Below, piece by piece: positions 15,783-24,001 of a stretch of 64,000 nt of DNA; position 1 is the stretch's first letter, and each line of letters opens with the position of its first letter. Below the pieces are notes generated by a model, which did no database searches, was not told the origin of the DNA, and worked only from the letters and a program-made list of their open reading frames with translations. The stretch comes from Anaerovorax sp. IOR16. Lineage in GTDB: Bacteria > Bacillota > Clostridia > Peptostreptococcales > Anaerovoracaceae. The DNA lies in contig NZ_JADQTL010000012.1 of NCBI RefSeq assembly GCF_017168145.1, positions 1-64,000 of the forward strand, written 5' to 3'. Position numbers and translations under genes: made by a program.

Positions 15783-16067
15783 TCATTTATTTTGATAATC
15801 TACAATATCTTTGTATTTTTCTTCTTCGGTAAATTTTATATCTCCTGTTAACTGTACATACGTTAAATTCTTATCTGTAGCACAAAAGCATACTCTTGGA
15901 TTTGACCGAAGTTGTGAATAAACTTCTTTATCTTCTGATGTATAAAAGAATATTCCTTCGTCAGTTTTAAACCCATATTCAAATGGTCTTACATAAGGCT
16001 GTTCTTCAGCAGACGTTGCCAAACTACCATATTTATTATTTTCTAAAAAGTTAAAGATTTCTTCCAT
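15783..16067 (-). pseudogene. Pyridoxamine 5'-phosphate oxidase-like flavoprotein, truncated by prophage
   Basis: 94 codons remain. The sequence matches the N-terminal two thirds of small split-barrel FMN-binding proteins of the pyridoxamine phosphate oxidase family (NNKYGSLATSAEEQPYVRPF, then YTSEDKEVYSQLRSNPRVCF, TYVQLTGDIKF). These are usually 125-140 residues. The reading frame ends in a TGA supplied by the terminal TGACA of the prophage, five codons after a natural family-like helix begins. The C-terminal part should lie at the other prophage end. A good AAGGAG ribosome site and leader remain. Confidence 0.75.
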
Positions 16068-16174
16068 TATTTACAAACTCCTTTTTTTTTACTATTTTAT
16101 AATTTGAATTGACGCATTTTATTTCATATTAATCATCAAAAAATATTTACTATACATTTTCCCTTTAAGCTTTT

Positions 16175-16609
16175 TTATAAAAAGTATTTAATACTTACCG
16201 CAAAATCTTCCTCAATAGAAATTAAATCCTTACAAATTTTCTTTGATTTTTCATCTGCTGCAACATACTGGTTAAGATATCTATTAAGAGATTTTACACC
16301 CATATTGCAGCCATCCGTAATTAGATCTGCTATTGTCTTGTCACTTTCATCCATCATCATTTTCATATTAGTTTTAACCCATGACATACCCTTAGCAATA
16401 GGGGTTGGCTCTTTATCTTCCTCATCCTGTTGCATCAACAAATTATGAATTTCATTTCCTAGGTTAGTGTGTTTATCTTTAAATTCAATAAGCATTTCCT
16501 TAAACTTTTGTTCTTGTACTTGATTCAATATTTCATCAATAGATGATACTGCCATTTTTGTACCTGCATCACATTCTTTTAAAAGTTCAATTGTATCATT
16601 TAATTGCAT
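16175..16609 (-). CDS. Four-helix-bundle protein, DUF2383/ferritin-like
   Basis: 144 residues from ATG 16607-16609, placed seven bases after GGAGG; an upstream start 18 bases away would lie before the ribosome site. The sequence is all-helical: LNDTIELLKECDAGTKMAVS, EMLIEFKDKHTNLGNEIH, then DGCNMGVKSLNRYLNQYV and a final LISIEEDFAVSIK helix. This resembles PA2169/DUF2383-type proteins, which often respond to stress. Metal-ligand residues are not convincing, so ferritin function is not claimed. Confidence 0.55.
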   Translation of the reverse strand: MQLNDTIELLKECDAGTKMAVSSIDEILNQVQEQKFKEMLIEFKDKHTNLGNEIHNLLMQQDEEDKEPTPIAKGMSWVKTNMKMMMDESDKTIADLITDGCNMGVKSLNRYLNQYVAADEKSKKICKDLISIEEDFAVSIKYFL

Positions 16610-16677
16610 TTTATTACCTCCATACATTCTTTATGCTTGTTCCTTTATTATCGTTTATTATGCAATTTTTATACTAT

Positions 16678-16740
16678 CTAACGGTGGCTTTGGACAAGCC
16701 CACCAATTCCAGCTCCTATAATAATTACTTTTTTTTTCAT
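16678..16740 (-). pseudogene. Remnant of an FAD/NAD-binding oxidoreductase N-terminus
   Basis: A 20-codon frame, starting with MKKKVIIIGAGIGGL after an AGGGAAATT ribosome site, encodes an intact dinucleotide-binding GxGxxG loop of the phytoene-desaturase or amine-oxidase type. It then hits a stop. The rest of the enzyme (normally over 400 residues) is absent, so this is a deletion remnant. The surrounding 16610-16915 interval holds no other gene that I can see. Confidence 0.6.
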
Positions 16741-16915
16741 AATTTCCCTCGTAATTGTAATCTTCTATCACTCTTAGATGATTTTAATTTATCTTAAACA
16801 ATCTGATTCTATCCATTCTTTTTTAACTAATTCATTGTTCTTTATACTTTCACTAAAATATGTATTGCAGAATACTATATTATAATAATATCTAATAAAA
16901 TTTAGAGGTGATAAT

Positions 16916-17557
16916 ATGAATTATAATCAAAACCATGGAATACACCATATGGAGCAAATTTCTCTAGGTTATTTGCGTGTCCTGCATGCCGTTCCAGATG
17001 CGCCTAATGTAGACGTATATGCTAATGATAAGTTAATTATACAAAATCTTCCCTATGGTCAATATACAAAATATATGCCTTTGCCTGAAGGAACTTATAA
17101 AATCTGTCTTTGTGCAACTGGGACTAAAGATTGTTCCTTTTGCGCAAATATGTTAACCATTACTAATACTGATATATTTACAGTGGCTGCCGTTGGAACG
17201 TTAAGTAATATAGGTTTTCTTGCAATTCCTGATGCTAATGTGTCTACCTCTCCTAGCAAAGCAATGGTTCGTTTCAATCACCTATCTCCTAATGCGCCTG
17301 CAGTAGACATTACATTACCAGATGGAACTATTTTATTTAGTAATGTTTCCTTTAAAAATTTAACGCCATATATCCCAGTACCTGCATCAAATTACACCCT
17401 GCAAGTTAGATTAGCAGGCACCCCTACAGTGGTTCTTACTGTACCAAATATTAATTTATACCCAAATCAGTTTTATACAGTATATGCCATAGGGCTAGTA
17501 GGTCAAAGCCCCGAACTGGAAGCTCTCCTTGTATTAGATGGCAACGTCATGATGTAA
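16916..17557 (+). CDS. DUF4397-type tandem beta-sandwich protein
   Basis: 213 residues containing two copies of one domain: LRVLHAVPDAPNVDVYANDK at about residues 20-39 and VRFNHLSPNAPAVDITLPDG at about 118-137, each followed by LPYGQYTKYMPLPEGTY or LTPYIPVPASNY. This pattern defines DUF4397, found in cell-surface and spore-associated proteins. No signal peptide is visible, so it may be cytoplasmic or a spore coat component. It has its own GAGGTG ribosome site, stands alone and lies near spoVA genes. Function unknown. Confidence 0.75.
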   Translation: MNYNQNHGIHHMEQISLGYLRVLHAVPDAPNVDVYANDKLIIQNLPYGQYTKYMPLPEGTYKICLCATGTKDCSFCANMLTITNTDIFTVAAVGTLSNIGFLAIPDANVSTSPSKAMVRFNHLSPNAPAVDITLPDGTILFSNVSFKNLTPYIPVPASNYTLQVRLAGTPTVVLTVPNINLYPNQFYTVYAIGLVGQSPELEALLVLDGNVMM

Positions 17558-17683
17558 TATTTGCCTTTTCATTATGTTCTTAAGAAATACGACGTTTCTT
17601 AAACATTATAAAATATGGAAAAAATATAAGAAATCCCATATTACATTTTACATTTTTTCAAATTTAGAAAATAGCATGACTTT

Positions 17684-17726
17684 ATAAAAAATAACCTGCA
17701 GGCTTGTCTTTTGAACTACCTGCAGG
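17684..17726 (-). terminator. Terminator of the spoVA operon
   Basis: Two copies of the self-complementary CCTGCAGG (17695-17702 and 17719-17726) pair to form an eight-base stem, followed on the minus strand by TTATTTTTT. Confidence 0.7.
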
Positions 17727-17732
17727 CTTCTG

Positions 17733-18089
17733 TTATCTTATGGATTTTGGAGAAAAAATGATAGCAATTAAATAGCCAAAACAAATGGCTGCAGCGACTC
17801 CTGCCGCAGTTGCTACAATACCTCCCGTCAGTGCCCCCATTATACCTCCAGTTCTTGCAGCCTCAATCGCTCCTTTCGCTAATGCATAACCAAATCCCGG
17901 TAATGGAACGGTAGCTCCGCTTTTTCCGAAATCAACAATTGGCTGATACCATCCAAGACCCGTAAGAATCGCCCCACTGACAACAAAAATAACTAAAATT
18001 CTCGGCGCTGTGAGTTTTGTTGTATCCATTAATACTTGTCCAATCACACATAATATTCCACCTGTAATAAAAACATTAAAATATTCCAT
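17733..18089 (-). CDS. spoVAE: Stage V sporulation protein AE
   Basis: 118 residues, an integral membrane protein with about four hydrophobic helices and the family pattern GGILCVIGQVLMDTTKLT and PGFGYALAKGAIEAARTGG. With SpoVAC and SpoVAD it forms the inner spore membrane channel that moves dipicolinic acid into the developing spore and out at germination. It is last in the spoVAC-AD-AE operon, 12 bases after spoVAD, ending at a clear terminator. Length is normal. Confidence 0.92.
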   Translation of the reverse strand: MEYFNVFITGGILCVIGQVLMDTTKLTAPRILVIFVVSGAILTGLGWYQPIVDFGKSGATVPLPGFGYALAKGAIEAARTGGIMGALTGGIVATAAGVAAAICFGYLIAIIFSPKSIR

Positions 18090-18101
18090 TTTCCCCTCCT
18101 G

Positions 18102-19148
18102 CTATTTCCCTTCAACGGCAACGGCATGAGCAATACCAGGAATCGATTCTCCTTGTTGAGAGCTGATAGTAGAAAGTAAAGCACCAGTTGAAATTAATAA
18201 TGCTTTTCGAATCTTTCCCTGACGCATTTCCTTAAAAATATGACCAGAAAAGATAGATGCAGAACATCCACAACCACTTCCGCCACTATGCGCATCCTGC
18301 TCCTTCTCATACATCATCGCGCCACAATCATCATAAACCGTACTGACATCAATATTTTCTTTCAACAATAAATCTTTTACAATTTTTTTACCAACCATTC
18401 CCAAATCACCACTTAAAATAACATCATAATAGGATGGCTCTCTTCCTGTATCTTTTAAATGCTGCATAATCGTATCTACCGTAGCCGGAGCCATCGCTGC
18501 CCCCATTTGATTGACATCCTTAATCCCTGCATCGACGATTTTCCCAACGGTTGCATGTGTTACAACCAAATTCTTTGCAGGTTCCCCTGCTATCATCTGT
18601 TGACTTCTTATCTGATTTGAAAGAATCATACTACCTGCTCCAGTTACTGTCCACTGTGCAGAAGGCGGTCTCTGATTCCCATGTTCTAAGGGCATACGAA
18701 ACTGACGCTCTGCTGTACAATAATGACTGGAGGCTGCTGCAATAATATTTTGTGCATAGCCTCCATCTATTAAAACAGCCCCTAAAATAAGGGATTCTGT
18801 CATCGTGGAACAAGCACCATAAAGTCCAAGAAAAGGAATTTGTAAATCTCTCGCCATAAAAGAAGATGACATTAATTGATTGATTAAATCACCGCTTAAT
18901 ATTGCATCGATTTGTTCCTTTGTTTTACCGGCATTTTCAAGTGCTAAAAGAATGGCTTTTTTAAGGATTTTGCTTTCTGATTTTTCCCATGTTTTTTCTC
19001 CATAGCTGTCATCCTTTAATATTACATCAAACCATTTTTTCATCGGACCTTGTCCTTCTTTTTTTCCAACTACTGCTGCAGCACCAATTATATTTGGTTC
19101 ATTATGAAAGACAAAGGTCTGCTTTCCAATTCTATTAATTTGCATCAT
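18102..19148 (-). CDS. spoVAD: Stage V sporulation protein AD
   Basis: 348 residues with a thiolase-like fold and no obvious transmembrane helix. The sequence shows FLGLYGACSTMTESLILG (residue Cys about 113), AERQFRMPLEHGNQRPPSAQ and HSGGSGCGCSASI, all typical of SpoVAD. It binds dipicolinic acid and sits on the outer face of the inner spore membrane. It lies between spoVAC and spoVAE. It is intact and expected to be expressed in the forespore. Confidence 0.95.
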   Translation of the reverse strand: MMQINRIGKQTFVFHNEPNIIGAAAVVGKKEGQGPMKKWFDVILKDDSYGEKTWEKSESKILKKAILLALENAGKTKEQIDAILSGDLINQLMSSSFMARDLQIPFLGLYGACSTMTESLILGAVLIDGGYAQNIIAAASSHYCTAERQFRMPLEHGNQRPPSAQWTVTGAGSMILSNQIRSQQMIAGEPAKNLVVTHATVGKIVDAGIKDVNQMGAAMAPATVDTIMQHLKDTGREPSYYDVILSGDLGMVGKKIVKDLLLKENIDVSTVYDDCGAMMYEKEQDAHSGGSGCGCSASIFSGHIFKEMRQGKIRKALLISTGALLSTISSQQGESIPGIAHAVAVEGK

Positions 19149-19163
19149 TCCTTTTCCTTTCTA

Positions 19164-19640
19164 TTATAAATTCATCATATAATAAATAAATCCAATCACG
19201 ACAGAAGCAGAAATTCCACAAACCAGCACTGGTCCTGCAAGGCTAAACAATTTGGCTCCTACTCCAAGCACGATTCCTTCTTTTTTATATTCAATAGCAG
19301 GTGCAACCATTGAATTTGCAAAGCCTGTAATTGGTACAATTGAACCAGCTCCCGCAAATTTTCCAATAGTATCATATACACCTAATCCAGTTAAAAGCTG
19401 TGCACTACAAACCAAAAATACAATAACAAATGTTCCAGAGTCTTTTTCGGAGTAACCACGATTCATTAAAAGTGTCTGTACATAAAACGCTATGATACAT
19501 ATAAGTCCTCCCACGAAAAATGCTTTCAATGAGTTCATAAAATATTTCGGTTTAGGAGTAAACTGCTTTACATAATTTTCATATTCCTTCGCTTGGCGTT
19601 TCTTTATTTCTTTTTTTTGTTTTTCTTTTTTATTCTCCAA
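19164..19640 (-). CDS. spoVAC: Stage V sporulation protein AC
   Basis: 158 residues from TTG 19638-19640, chosen because AAGGAGTG lies about nine bases before it; a longer frame to 19697 lacks a ribosome site. A basic N-terminus of about 40 residues is followed by four hydrophobic helices with NSLKAFFVGGLICIIAF and FAGAGSIVPITGFANSM. SpoVAC is the mechanosensitive subunit of the dipicolinate channel. The leader contains a GTATG ... GGAAAGAAT arrangement loosely like a forespore sigma-F/G promoter. Confidence 0.92.
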   Translation of the reverse strand: MENKKEKQKKEIKKRQAKEYENYVKQFTPKPKYFMNSLKAFFVGGLICIIAFYVQTLLMNRGYSEKDSGTFVIVFLVCSAQLLTGLGVYDTIGKFAGAGSIVPITGFANSMVAPAIEYKKEGIVLGVGAKLFSLAGPVLVCGISASVVIGFIYYMMNL

Positions 19641-19752
19641 TTTAAAAAACACTCCTTCCTTTCTGTTTATTCTTTCCTTTAAAGAAAAAATAAACATACA
19701 TTTTTAAAAATAAATTTTTCCAATTTTATGTACGATTGTGTCATGCTTTTTA

Positions 19753-19781
19753 TTGAAAATGAGTTCATTCTATGAAATAAT
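19753..19781 (+). promoter_or_regulatory. Possible sigma-A promoter for ptb-buk
   Basis: TTGAAA (19753-19758), 17-base spacer, AATAAT (19776-19781), 31 bases before the ptb start codon at 19813. Confidence 0.4.
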
Positions 19782-19812
19782 AAGAATATATTTCTTTGAA
19801 AGGAGTTTTTTT

Positions 19813-20746
19813 ATGTATAATCGATATTCAGAAATTCGTGATGCTTTAAAAAATGGTGATAGAGTAAAGATTGCAGTTGCAGCTGCAGAAGATAAGGAAG
19901 TTCTGGAAACAATCAAACAAGCCTATGATCACCGCATTGCTGAAGCCATTTTAGTAGGTGATGCAGAAAAATAAAAGCAATCAAGAATCAAATCGGATTT
20001 TCCCAAGAGGTAGAAATTATCGATGCAAAAGATGAAAAAGAAGCTGCCCTTTCTGCAACGAAATGTGTACATGACGGTAAAGCCAACATACTCATGAAAG
20101 GACTCGTAAACAGCAGTATTTTTCTTAAAGCTGTTTTAAACGAAGAAGTTGGCTTAAGAACCGGCAAACTTCTATCACATTTGGCCGTTTTAGAAATTCC
20201 AGGATGTGAAAAATTATCTTATTTTACAGATGGAGGCATGAATACAGCCCCGGATTTAGAAGCAAAAAAACAAATTTTAACCAATGGAATTGAAGCGCTT
20301 CATGCACTGGGAACCCCATGTCCAAACGTTGCTCTTTTAACAGCAAATGAATAGTAAATCCCAAAATGCCTGCAACCGTAGATGCCGCGAAACTAGTAGA
20401 GCTTTCGCAGGCAGGAAAGCTTCCGAAAGCTGTAGTTGAAGGGCCAATTGCACTAGACGTCGCTCTTTCAACAGAAGCTGCACATCACAAAAAAATTAAA
20501 AGTGAAGTTTCTGGAGATGTTGATTTATTTCTGACTCCAAATATCGAAGCAGGAAATATGATTACCAAAGCACTTATGTACTACTGCGGAGCAAAAATGG
20601 CCGGAGTGATTCTAGGTGCAACAAATCCAATTGTTATGACTTCTCGTGCAGAAAATGCAGAGGGAAAATTAAACTCTTTGGCACTTGCATGTATCATGCA
20701 AAAAAATAAGAAGGAGACGAAAACAGAATGGGATATAAAATTTTAA
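19813..20746 (+). pseudogene. ptb: Phosphate butyryltransferase, frameshifted
   Basis: Three frames together give a normal-length (about 311-residue) phosphotransbutyrylase: IRDALKNGDRVKIAVAAAED, then ANILMKGLVNSS and LLSHLAVLEIPG, then VEGPIALDVALSTEAAHHKK and GDVDLFLTPNIEAGNM. The frames join if one A is restored at about 19970 (GAAAAATAA) and one at about 20351 (GAATAGTAA). The enzyme would convert butyryl-CoA and phosphate to butyryl phosphate. As sequenced, the product ends after 53 residues. It overlaps the buk start by 19 bases. Confidence 0.85.
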
Positions 20747-21799
20747 CCATTAATCCTGGGTCAACCTCCACAAAAGTAGCACTTTTTGAAGATGAAACCT
20801 GTTTATTGTGGAGTCCCTTAATCATTCTGCCAATGATTTGGCTGATTTTGATGAAATTCCAGATCAACTTGATTTTCGCACTCAAATTGTTTTAGACATG
20901 ATGAAAAAAAATGACGTAAAACTAAATGAACTAAATGCAGTCGTCGGCAGAGGAGGTTTGCTTCCATATGTACATGCCGGCGGTTATCTCGTAATGAGAC
21001 GATGAAAAAGCGTATCATTGAAGGTCCTATTTCCGAGCATGCATCAAACCTAGGTGCCATCATTGCGGAAGCAATTGCTGCGCCATTAAATATACCTGCC
21101 TATATCTATGATTGTGTTGGATCCGATGAATTTAAAGATATCGCTCGTATAACTGGTGTACCTGATATAAAAGAGAAAGTCTTTGTCACGTTTTAAATCA
21201 AAAAGCAATCGGACGTAAAGTTGCAGAAAAATATGATAAAAAGTATAATGATGAATTAAATTTAGTTGTTGCACACCTTGGCGGCGGTTTTTCAATTGGG
21301 GCACATGAAAATGGACATTGTCGATTGTGTCCGTGACGACGCCGGTGCCTTTTCACCGGAACGTTCCGGCAGTGTTCCACTTTATGTTATTGATATGTGT
21401 TATTCCGGTAAATATACGAAACGTGAAATGACTCGTAAAATTCGTGGCATGGGAGGTCTTCAAGCACTTTTAAATACAAAGGATTGTCGAGAAGTTGAAA
21501 AAATGATTGCAGACGGTAATGAATATGCAGAATTGGTCTACCATGCAATGGCCTATCAAGCAGCAAAAAGCATTGGAGAAATGTCAACAGTTTTAGAAGG
21601 TAACATTGACTATATCATACTTACCGGTGGTGCAGCCTATTCTAAGCTTTTAACTGGTTTGATTGCAAAGCGAGTGGAATTCATCGCTCCAGTTGAAATT
21701 GTTCCAGGAGAGGACGAAATGGAATCTCTTGCTCTTGGTGCACTCCGTATCTTAAAAGGGGAAGAAAAAGCATCGAATTATATTGAACCAGAAGAATAA
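20728..21799 (+). pseudogene. buk: Butyrate kinase, multiply frameshifted
   Basis: Fragments in several frames assemble into a 358-residue butyrate kinase: ILTINPGSTSTKVALFEDE, VVGRGGLLPYVHAGGYLV, GPISEHASNLGAIIAE, VVAHLGGGFSIGAHENG, AFSPERSGSVPLYVID and ILTGGAAYSKLLTGLIAKR. Four deletion-type lesions are needed to explain the shifts: near 20790-20800 (one base), 20993 (one A), 21185 (one T) and 21318 (two bases). With these restored the length becomes exactly 359 codons. The substrate-level phosphorylation route to butyrate is therefore disabled unless the sequence is faulty. Confidence 0.88.
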
Positions 21800-21822
21800 A
21801 ACATTATATTTTTTTAAAAACA

Positions 21823-21849
21823 AAAACAGAGCGCAAAGCGCTCTGTTTT
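21823..21849. terminator. Bidirectional terminator between buk and etfA
   Basis: A perfect 12-base stem, AAAACAGAGCGC (21823-21834) with GCGCTCTGTTTT (21838-21849) and a three-base loop, with A/T tracts on both sides, serves the convergent genes. Confidence 0.9.
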
Positions 21850-21872
21850 ATTATTAGATTTAAAATCCAATC

Positions 21873-23153
21873 TTATTTCTGAGAAGCTTCGAATAATGCT
21901 TCTGCATTATCCCACTCTTCAATAATCTGAGGAATTACCTTGTAAAGGTCTCCTACGATACCATAGTCAGCAACACTGAAAATTGGAGCATCTGGATCCT
22001 TGTTGATTGCAACAATGATGTCAGAAGACTGCATACCAGCTAAATGCTGAATAGCTCCGGAAATACCGCAAGCAAAGTAAATTCTAGGCTTTACAGTAGT
22101 ACCAGTCTGTCCTACCTGGTGAGAATGATCAATCCAACCATTATCTACACAAGCACGGGAAGAACCAACGACTCCGTCAACCTTATCAGCAAACTTCTTA
22201 ATTAGTTCAAAACCTTCTGGAGCGCCAAGACCACGTCCGCCGGAGCAGATGATTTCAGCATCGGTTAAGGATACTCTTTCTTTTGCTTCCTTAACAATAT
22301 TGATAATCTTTGTTCTGATATCGGAATCAGCAACCTTAACATCAACCTTTACTAACTCACCAGTAGCCTGAGGATTTCTTTCTCTCTTAGACATTACGCC
22401 AGGTCTTACAGTAGACATCTGAGGTCTTGTCTTAGGGCAGATGATTGTAGCCATCAAGTTACCACCAAATGCAGGACGAGTCTGCTTTAATCCAGTATCA
22501 GGATCGTTAGCATCCAAAGAGGATGTATCTAAAGTAGTATTCTTGTTGCAGTAGTCAATGTAGCTGGAAACCTTAACATCAAGCTTTGTACAGTCAGCAG
22601 TCAAACCAGTGTTTAATCTAGCTGCTACACGTGGAGCTAAGTCTCTACCGATGTGAGTTGCACCGTAGATAACGATTTCCGGCTTGTATTCATTGATTGC
22701 GTCAACGATTACTTTTGTATAACCATCTGTTGTGAAGTTTTCTAGCTTTTCATCTTCTAACAGATAAACTTTGTCAGCACCATATTCATAGCATTCTTTT
22801 GCTAAGTGATCGATTTTGTTACCAACTAAAACTGCACAAACCTGAGTATCATCGCTGATTTCTCTGGAAAGTCTGTGGCCTTCTCCAAGTAATTCACGAG
22901 CAACGCCCATCAATTCGCCATGTCTTTGCTCAGCGTATACCCAAATATGCTTATAAGCAGATAAATCTACTACATCTTCGTCTACAGTCTTTTCAATTGC
23001 CTTGAACGGACATGCACTAATACAAGCGCCGCATGCTGTACATTTTTCGTTAATGACAGCAATCTTTCCATCCATATCAATTGCTTGGAACGGACATGCT
23101 TTGATACACATTTTGCATCCTCTGCAAAGGTCCTTTAAAACTTTAATTGCCAT
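21873..23153 (-). CDS. etfA: Electron-transfer flavoprotein alpha subunit with N-terminal ferredoxin domain
   Basis: 426 residues, about 90 longer than a plain EtfA. Residues 1-60 hold two [4Fe-4S] motifs (Cys 10, 13, 16, 20 and 38, 41, 44, 48). The EtfA N-terminal domain follows, then the FAD-binding domain with [40 protein letters not shown] and [18 protein letters not shown]. It pairs with EtfB and an acyl-CoA dehydrogenase. The extra clusters are known in caffeyl-CoA reductase and lactate dehydrogenase Etfs. Here they may pass electrons to or from ferredoxin. Confidence 0.93.
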   Translation of the reverse strand: MAIKVLKDLCRGCKMCIKACPFQAIDMDGKIAVINEKCTACGACISACPFKAIEKTVDEDVVDLSAYKHIWVYAEQRHGELMGVARELLGEGHRLSREISDDTQVCAVLVGNKIDHLAKECYEYGADKVYLLEDEKLENFTTDGYTKVIVDAINEYKPEIVIYGATHIGRDLAPRVAARLNTGLTADCTKLDVKVSSYIDYCNKNTTLDTSSLDANDPDTGLKQTRPAFGGNLMATIICPKTRPQMSTVRPGVMSKRERNPQATGELVKVDVKVADSDIRTKIINIVKEAKERVSLTDAEIICSGGRGLGAPEGFELIKKFADKVDGVVGSSRACVDNGWIDHSHQVGQTGTTVKPRIYFACGISGAIQHLAGMQSSDIIVAINKDPDAPIFSVADYGIVGDLYKVIPQIIEEWDNAEALFEASQK

Positions 23154-23175
23154 TTTATTTTTCCTCCTTCTTTAA

Positions 23176-23976
23176 TTAGATAACATGCTTTGCTTTCAAG
23201 TTAGTTAAAAGCACTTTTGCCTGTTCTTTTTCGCCATCGGCTTCGATCATCATACCCTTGCCCTTTGGAGCTGGTGTGAAGGAACGGTATACGTTTGTTG
23301 GGGATGCTTCAAGACCTACAGTAGTCAAATCTACTTCGATATCCTTTGCATTCCAAACCTTGATGTCTGCATCTGCGCCGCAAGCATCTACGATACCGCC
23401 AATTGACATGTATCTAGGAGAGTTTAATTCTTTAATTGCAGTTAACATACAAGGAGTCTGGATTTCGATTTCTTCGTATCCATCTTCCAACTGTCTCTTA
23501 ACTTTGATGTCCTTTAAATTCTTTGCAATTTCAAACTCAGTTACATAAGTAACCTGAGGTAAATCTAATTTTTCAGCAATCTGTGGTCCTACCTGAGCAG
23601 TATCTCCGTCGATTGCCTGACGACCAGCAAAAATCATATCGAAAGGACCCATCTTTGCAATGGTAGCAGATAATACATTGGAAGTAGCCCAAGTATCAGA
23701 ACCACCTACTGCTCTGTCACTAATTAAAACACCTTCATCAGCACCCATTGCTAAACATTCGATTAGCATGTCTTTTGCCTGTGGAGGTCCCATTGTTACT
23801 ACGGATACAGTAACATCTGGATTGTTATCCTTAATTTTTAAAGCTTCTTCCAATGCATTTGCATCATCTGGATTTAAAATGCTTGGAACGCCGTCTCTAA
23901 TGATAGTTTTCTTAACCGGGTCGATTCTTACTTCACTCGTATCCGGAACTTGCTTTGCGCAAACAATAATTCTCAT
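23176..23976 (-). CDS. etfB: Electron-transfer flavoprotein beta subunit
   Basis: 266 residues of the adenine-nucleotide alpha hydrolase-like fold, beginning MRIIVCAKQVPDTSEVRIDP and containing MGPPQAKDMLIECLAMGADEG, FAGRQAIDGDTAQVGPQ and a C-terminal QAKVLLTNLKAKHVI. In bifurcating complexes this subunit holds the second FAD and takes NADH. It lies between the acyl-CoA dehydrogenase and etfA in one operon. Intact and of normal length. Confidence 0.95.
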   Translation of the reverse strand: MRIIVCAKQVPDTSEVRIDPVKKTIIRDGVPSILNPDDANALEEALKIKDNNPDVTVSVVTMGPPQAKDMLIECLAMGADEGVLISDRAVGGSDTWATSNVLSATIAKMGPFDMIFAGRQAIDGDTAQVGPQIAEKLDLPQVTYVTEFEIAKNLKDIKVKRQLEDGYEEIEIQTPCMLTAIKELNSPRYMSIGGIVDACGADADIKVWNAKDIEVDLTTVGLEASPTNVYRSFTPAPKGKGMMIEADGEKEQAKVLLTNLKAKHVI

Positions 23977-24001
23977 TCTAAATATCCTCCCTCTGATTTA
24001 T

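Larger units (their letters stand above)
1..15785. mobile_element. Mu-like transposable prophage, repressor-proximal part
   Basis: Gene order matches phage Mu read from its c-repressor end. A repressor points toward the end, and an opposed early block holds transposase A, ATPase B, Gam and GemA. Mor, lysis genes, terminases and portal follow. The right boundary is placed at 15785 because a host gene is cut there, and because the last phage bases read TGTCA, that is, TGACA inward from the end, fitting the TG..CA termini of Mu-type elements. The head and tail genes and the other end lie left of the window. The frameshift in muB, the split gemA and the internal insertion sequence suggest a defective prophage. 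Confidence 0.9.
13875..15785. other. Mu-like prophage end with repeated TGTCG/TGTCA boxes
   Basis: Outside the inserted IS element this stretch holds no gene but many short boxes in one orientation: TGTCGC at 13879, 13887, 15452, 15482 and 15582; TTGTCA at 15663 and 15725; CTGTC at 15646, 15684 and 15704; and terminal TGTCA at 15781-15785. Read inward from the end they begin TGACA. Such arrays fit the multiple transposase-binding sites at the ends of Mu and Tn552-like elements. The next five host bases are TTTAT, the expected 5-bp target duplication. Confidence 0.6.

Noticed and set aside
1-15785. Integrase-type (att site) prophage
   Set aside because: No tyrosine or serine integrase was seen; the presence of MuA, MuB, Gam and Mor and a broken host gene at the end fit a transposable phage instead.
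17095-17277. A reverse-strand ORF inside the DUF4397 gene
   Set aside because: It has no ribosome site and mirrors a strongly conserved coding region on the plus strand.
19813-21799. Several short separate genes between spoVAC and etfA
   Set aside because: They are all pieces of two known enzymes (phosphate butyryltransferase and butyrate kinase) in shifted frames; no piece is a complete protein.
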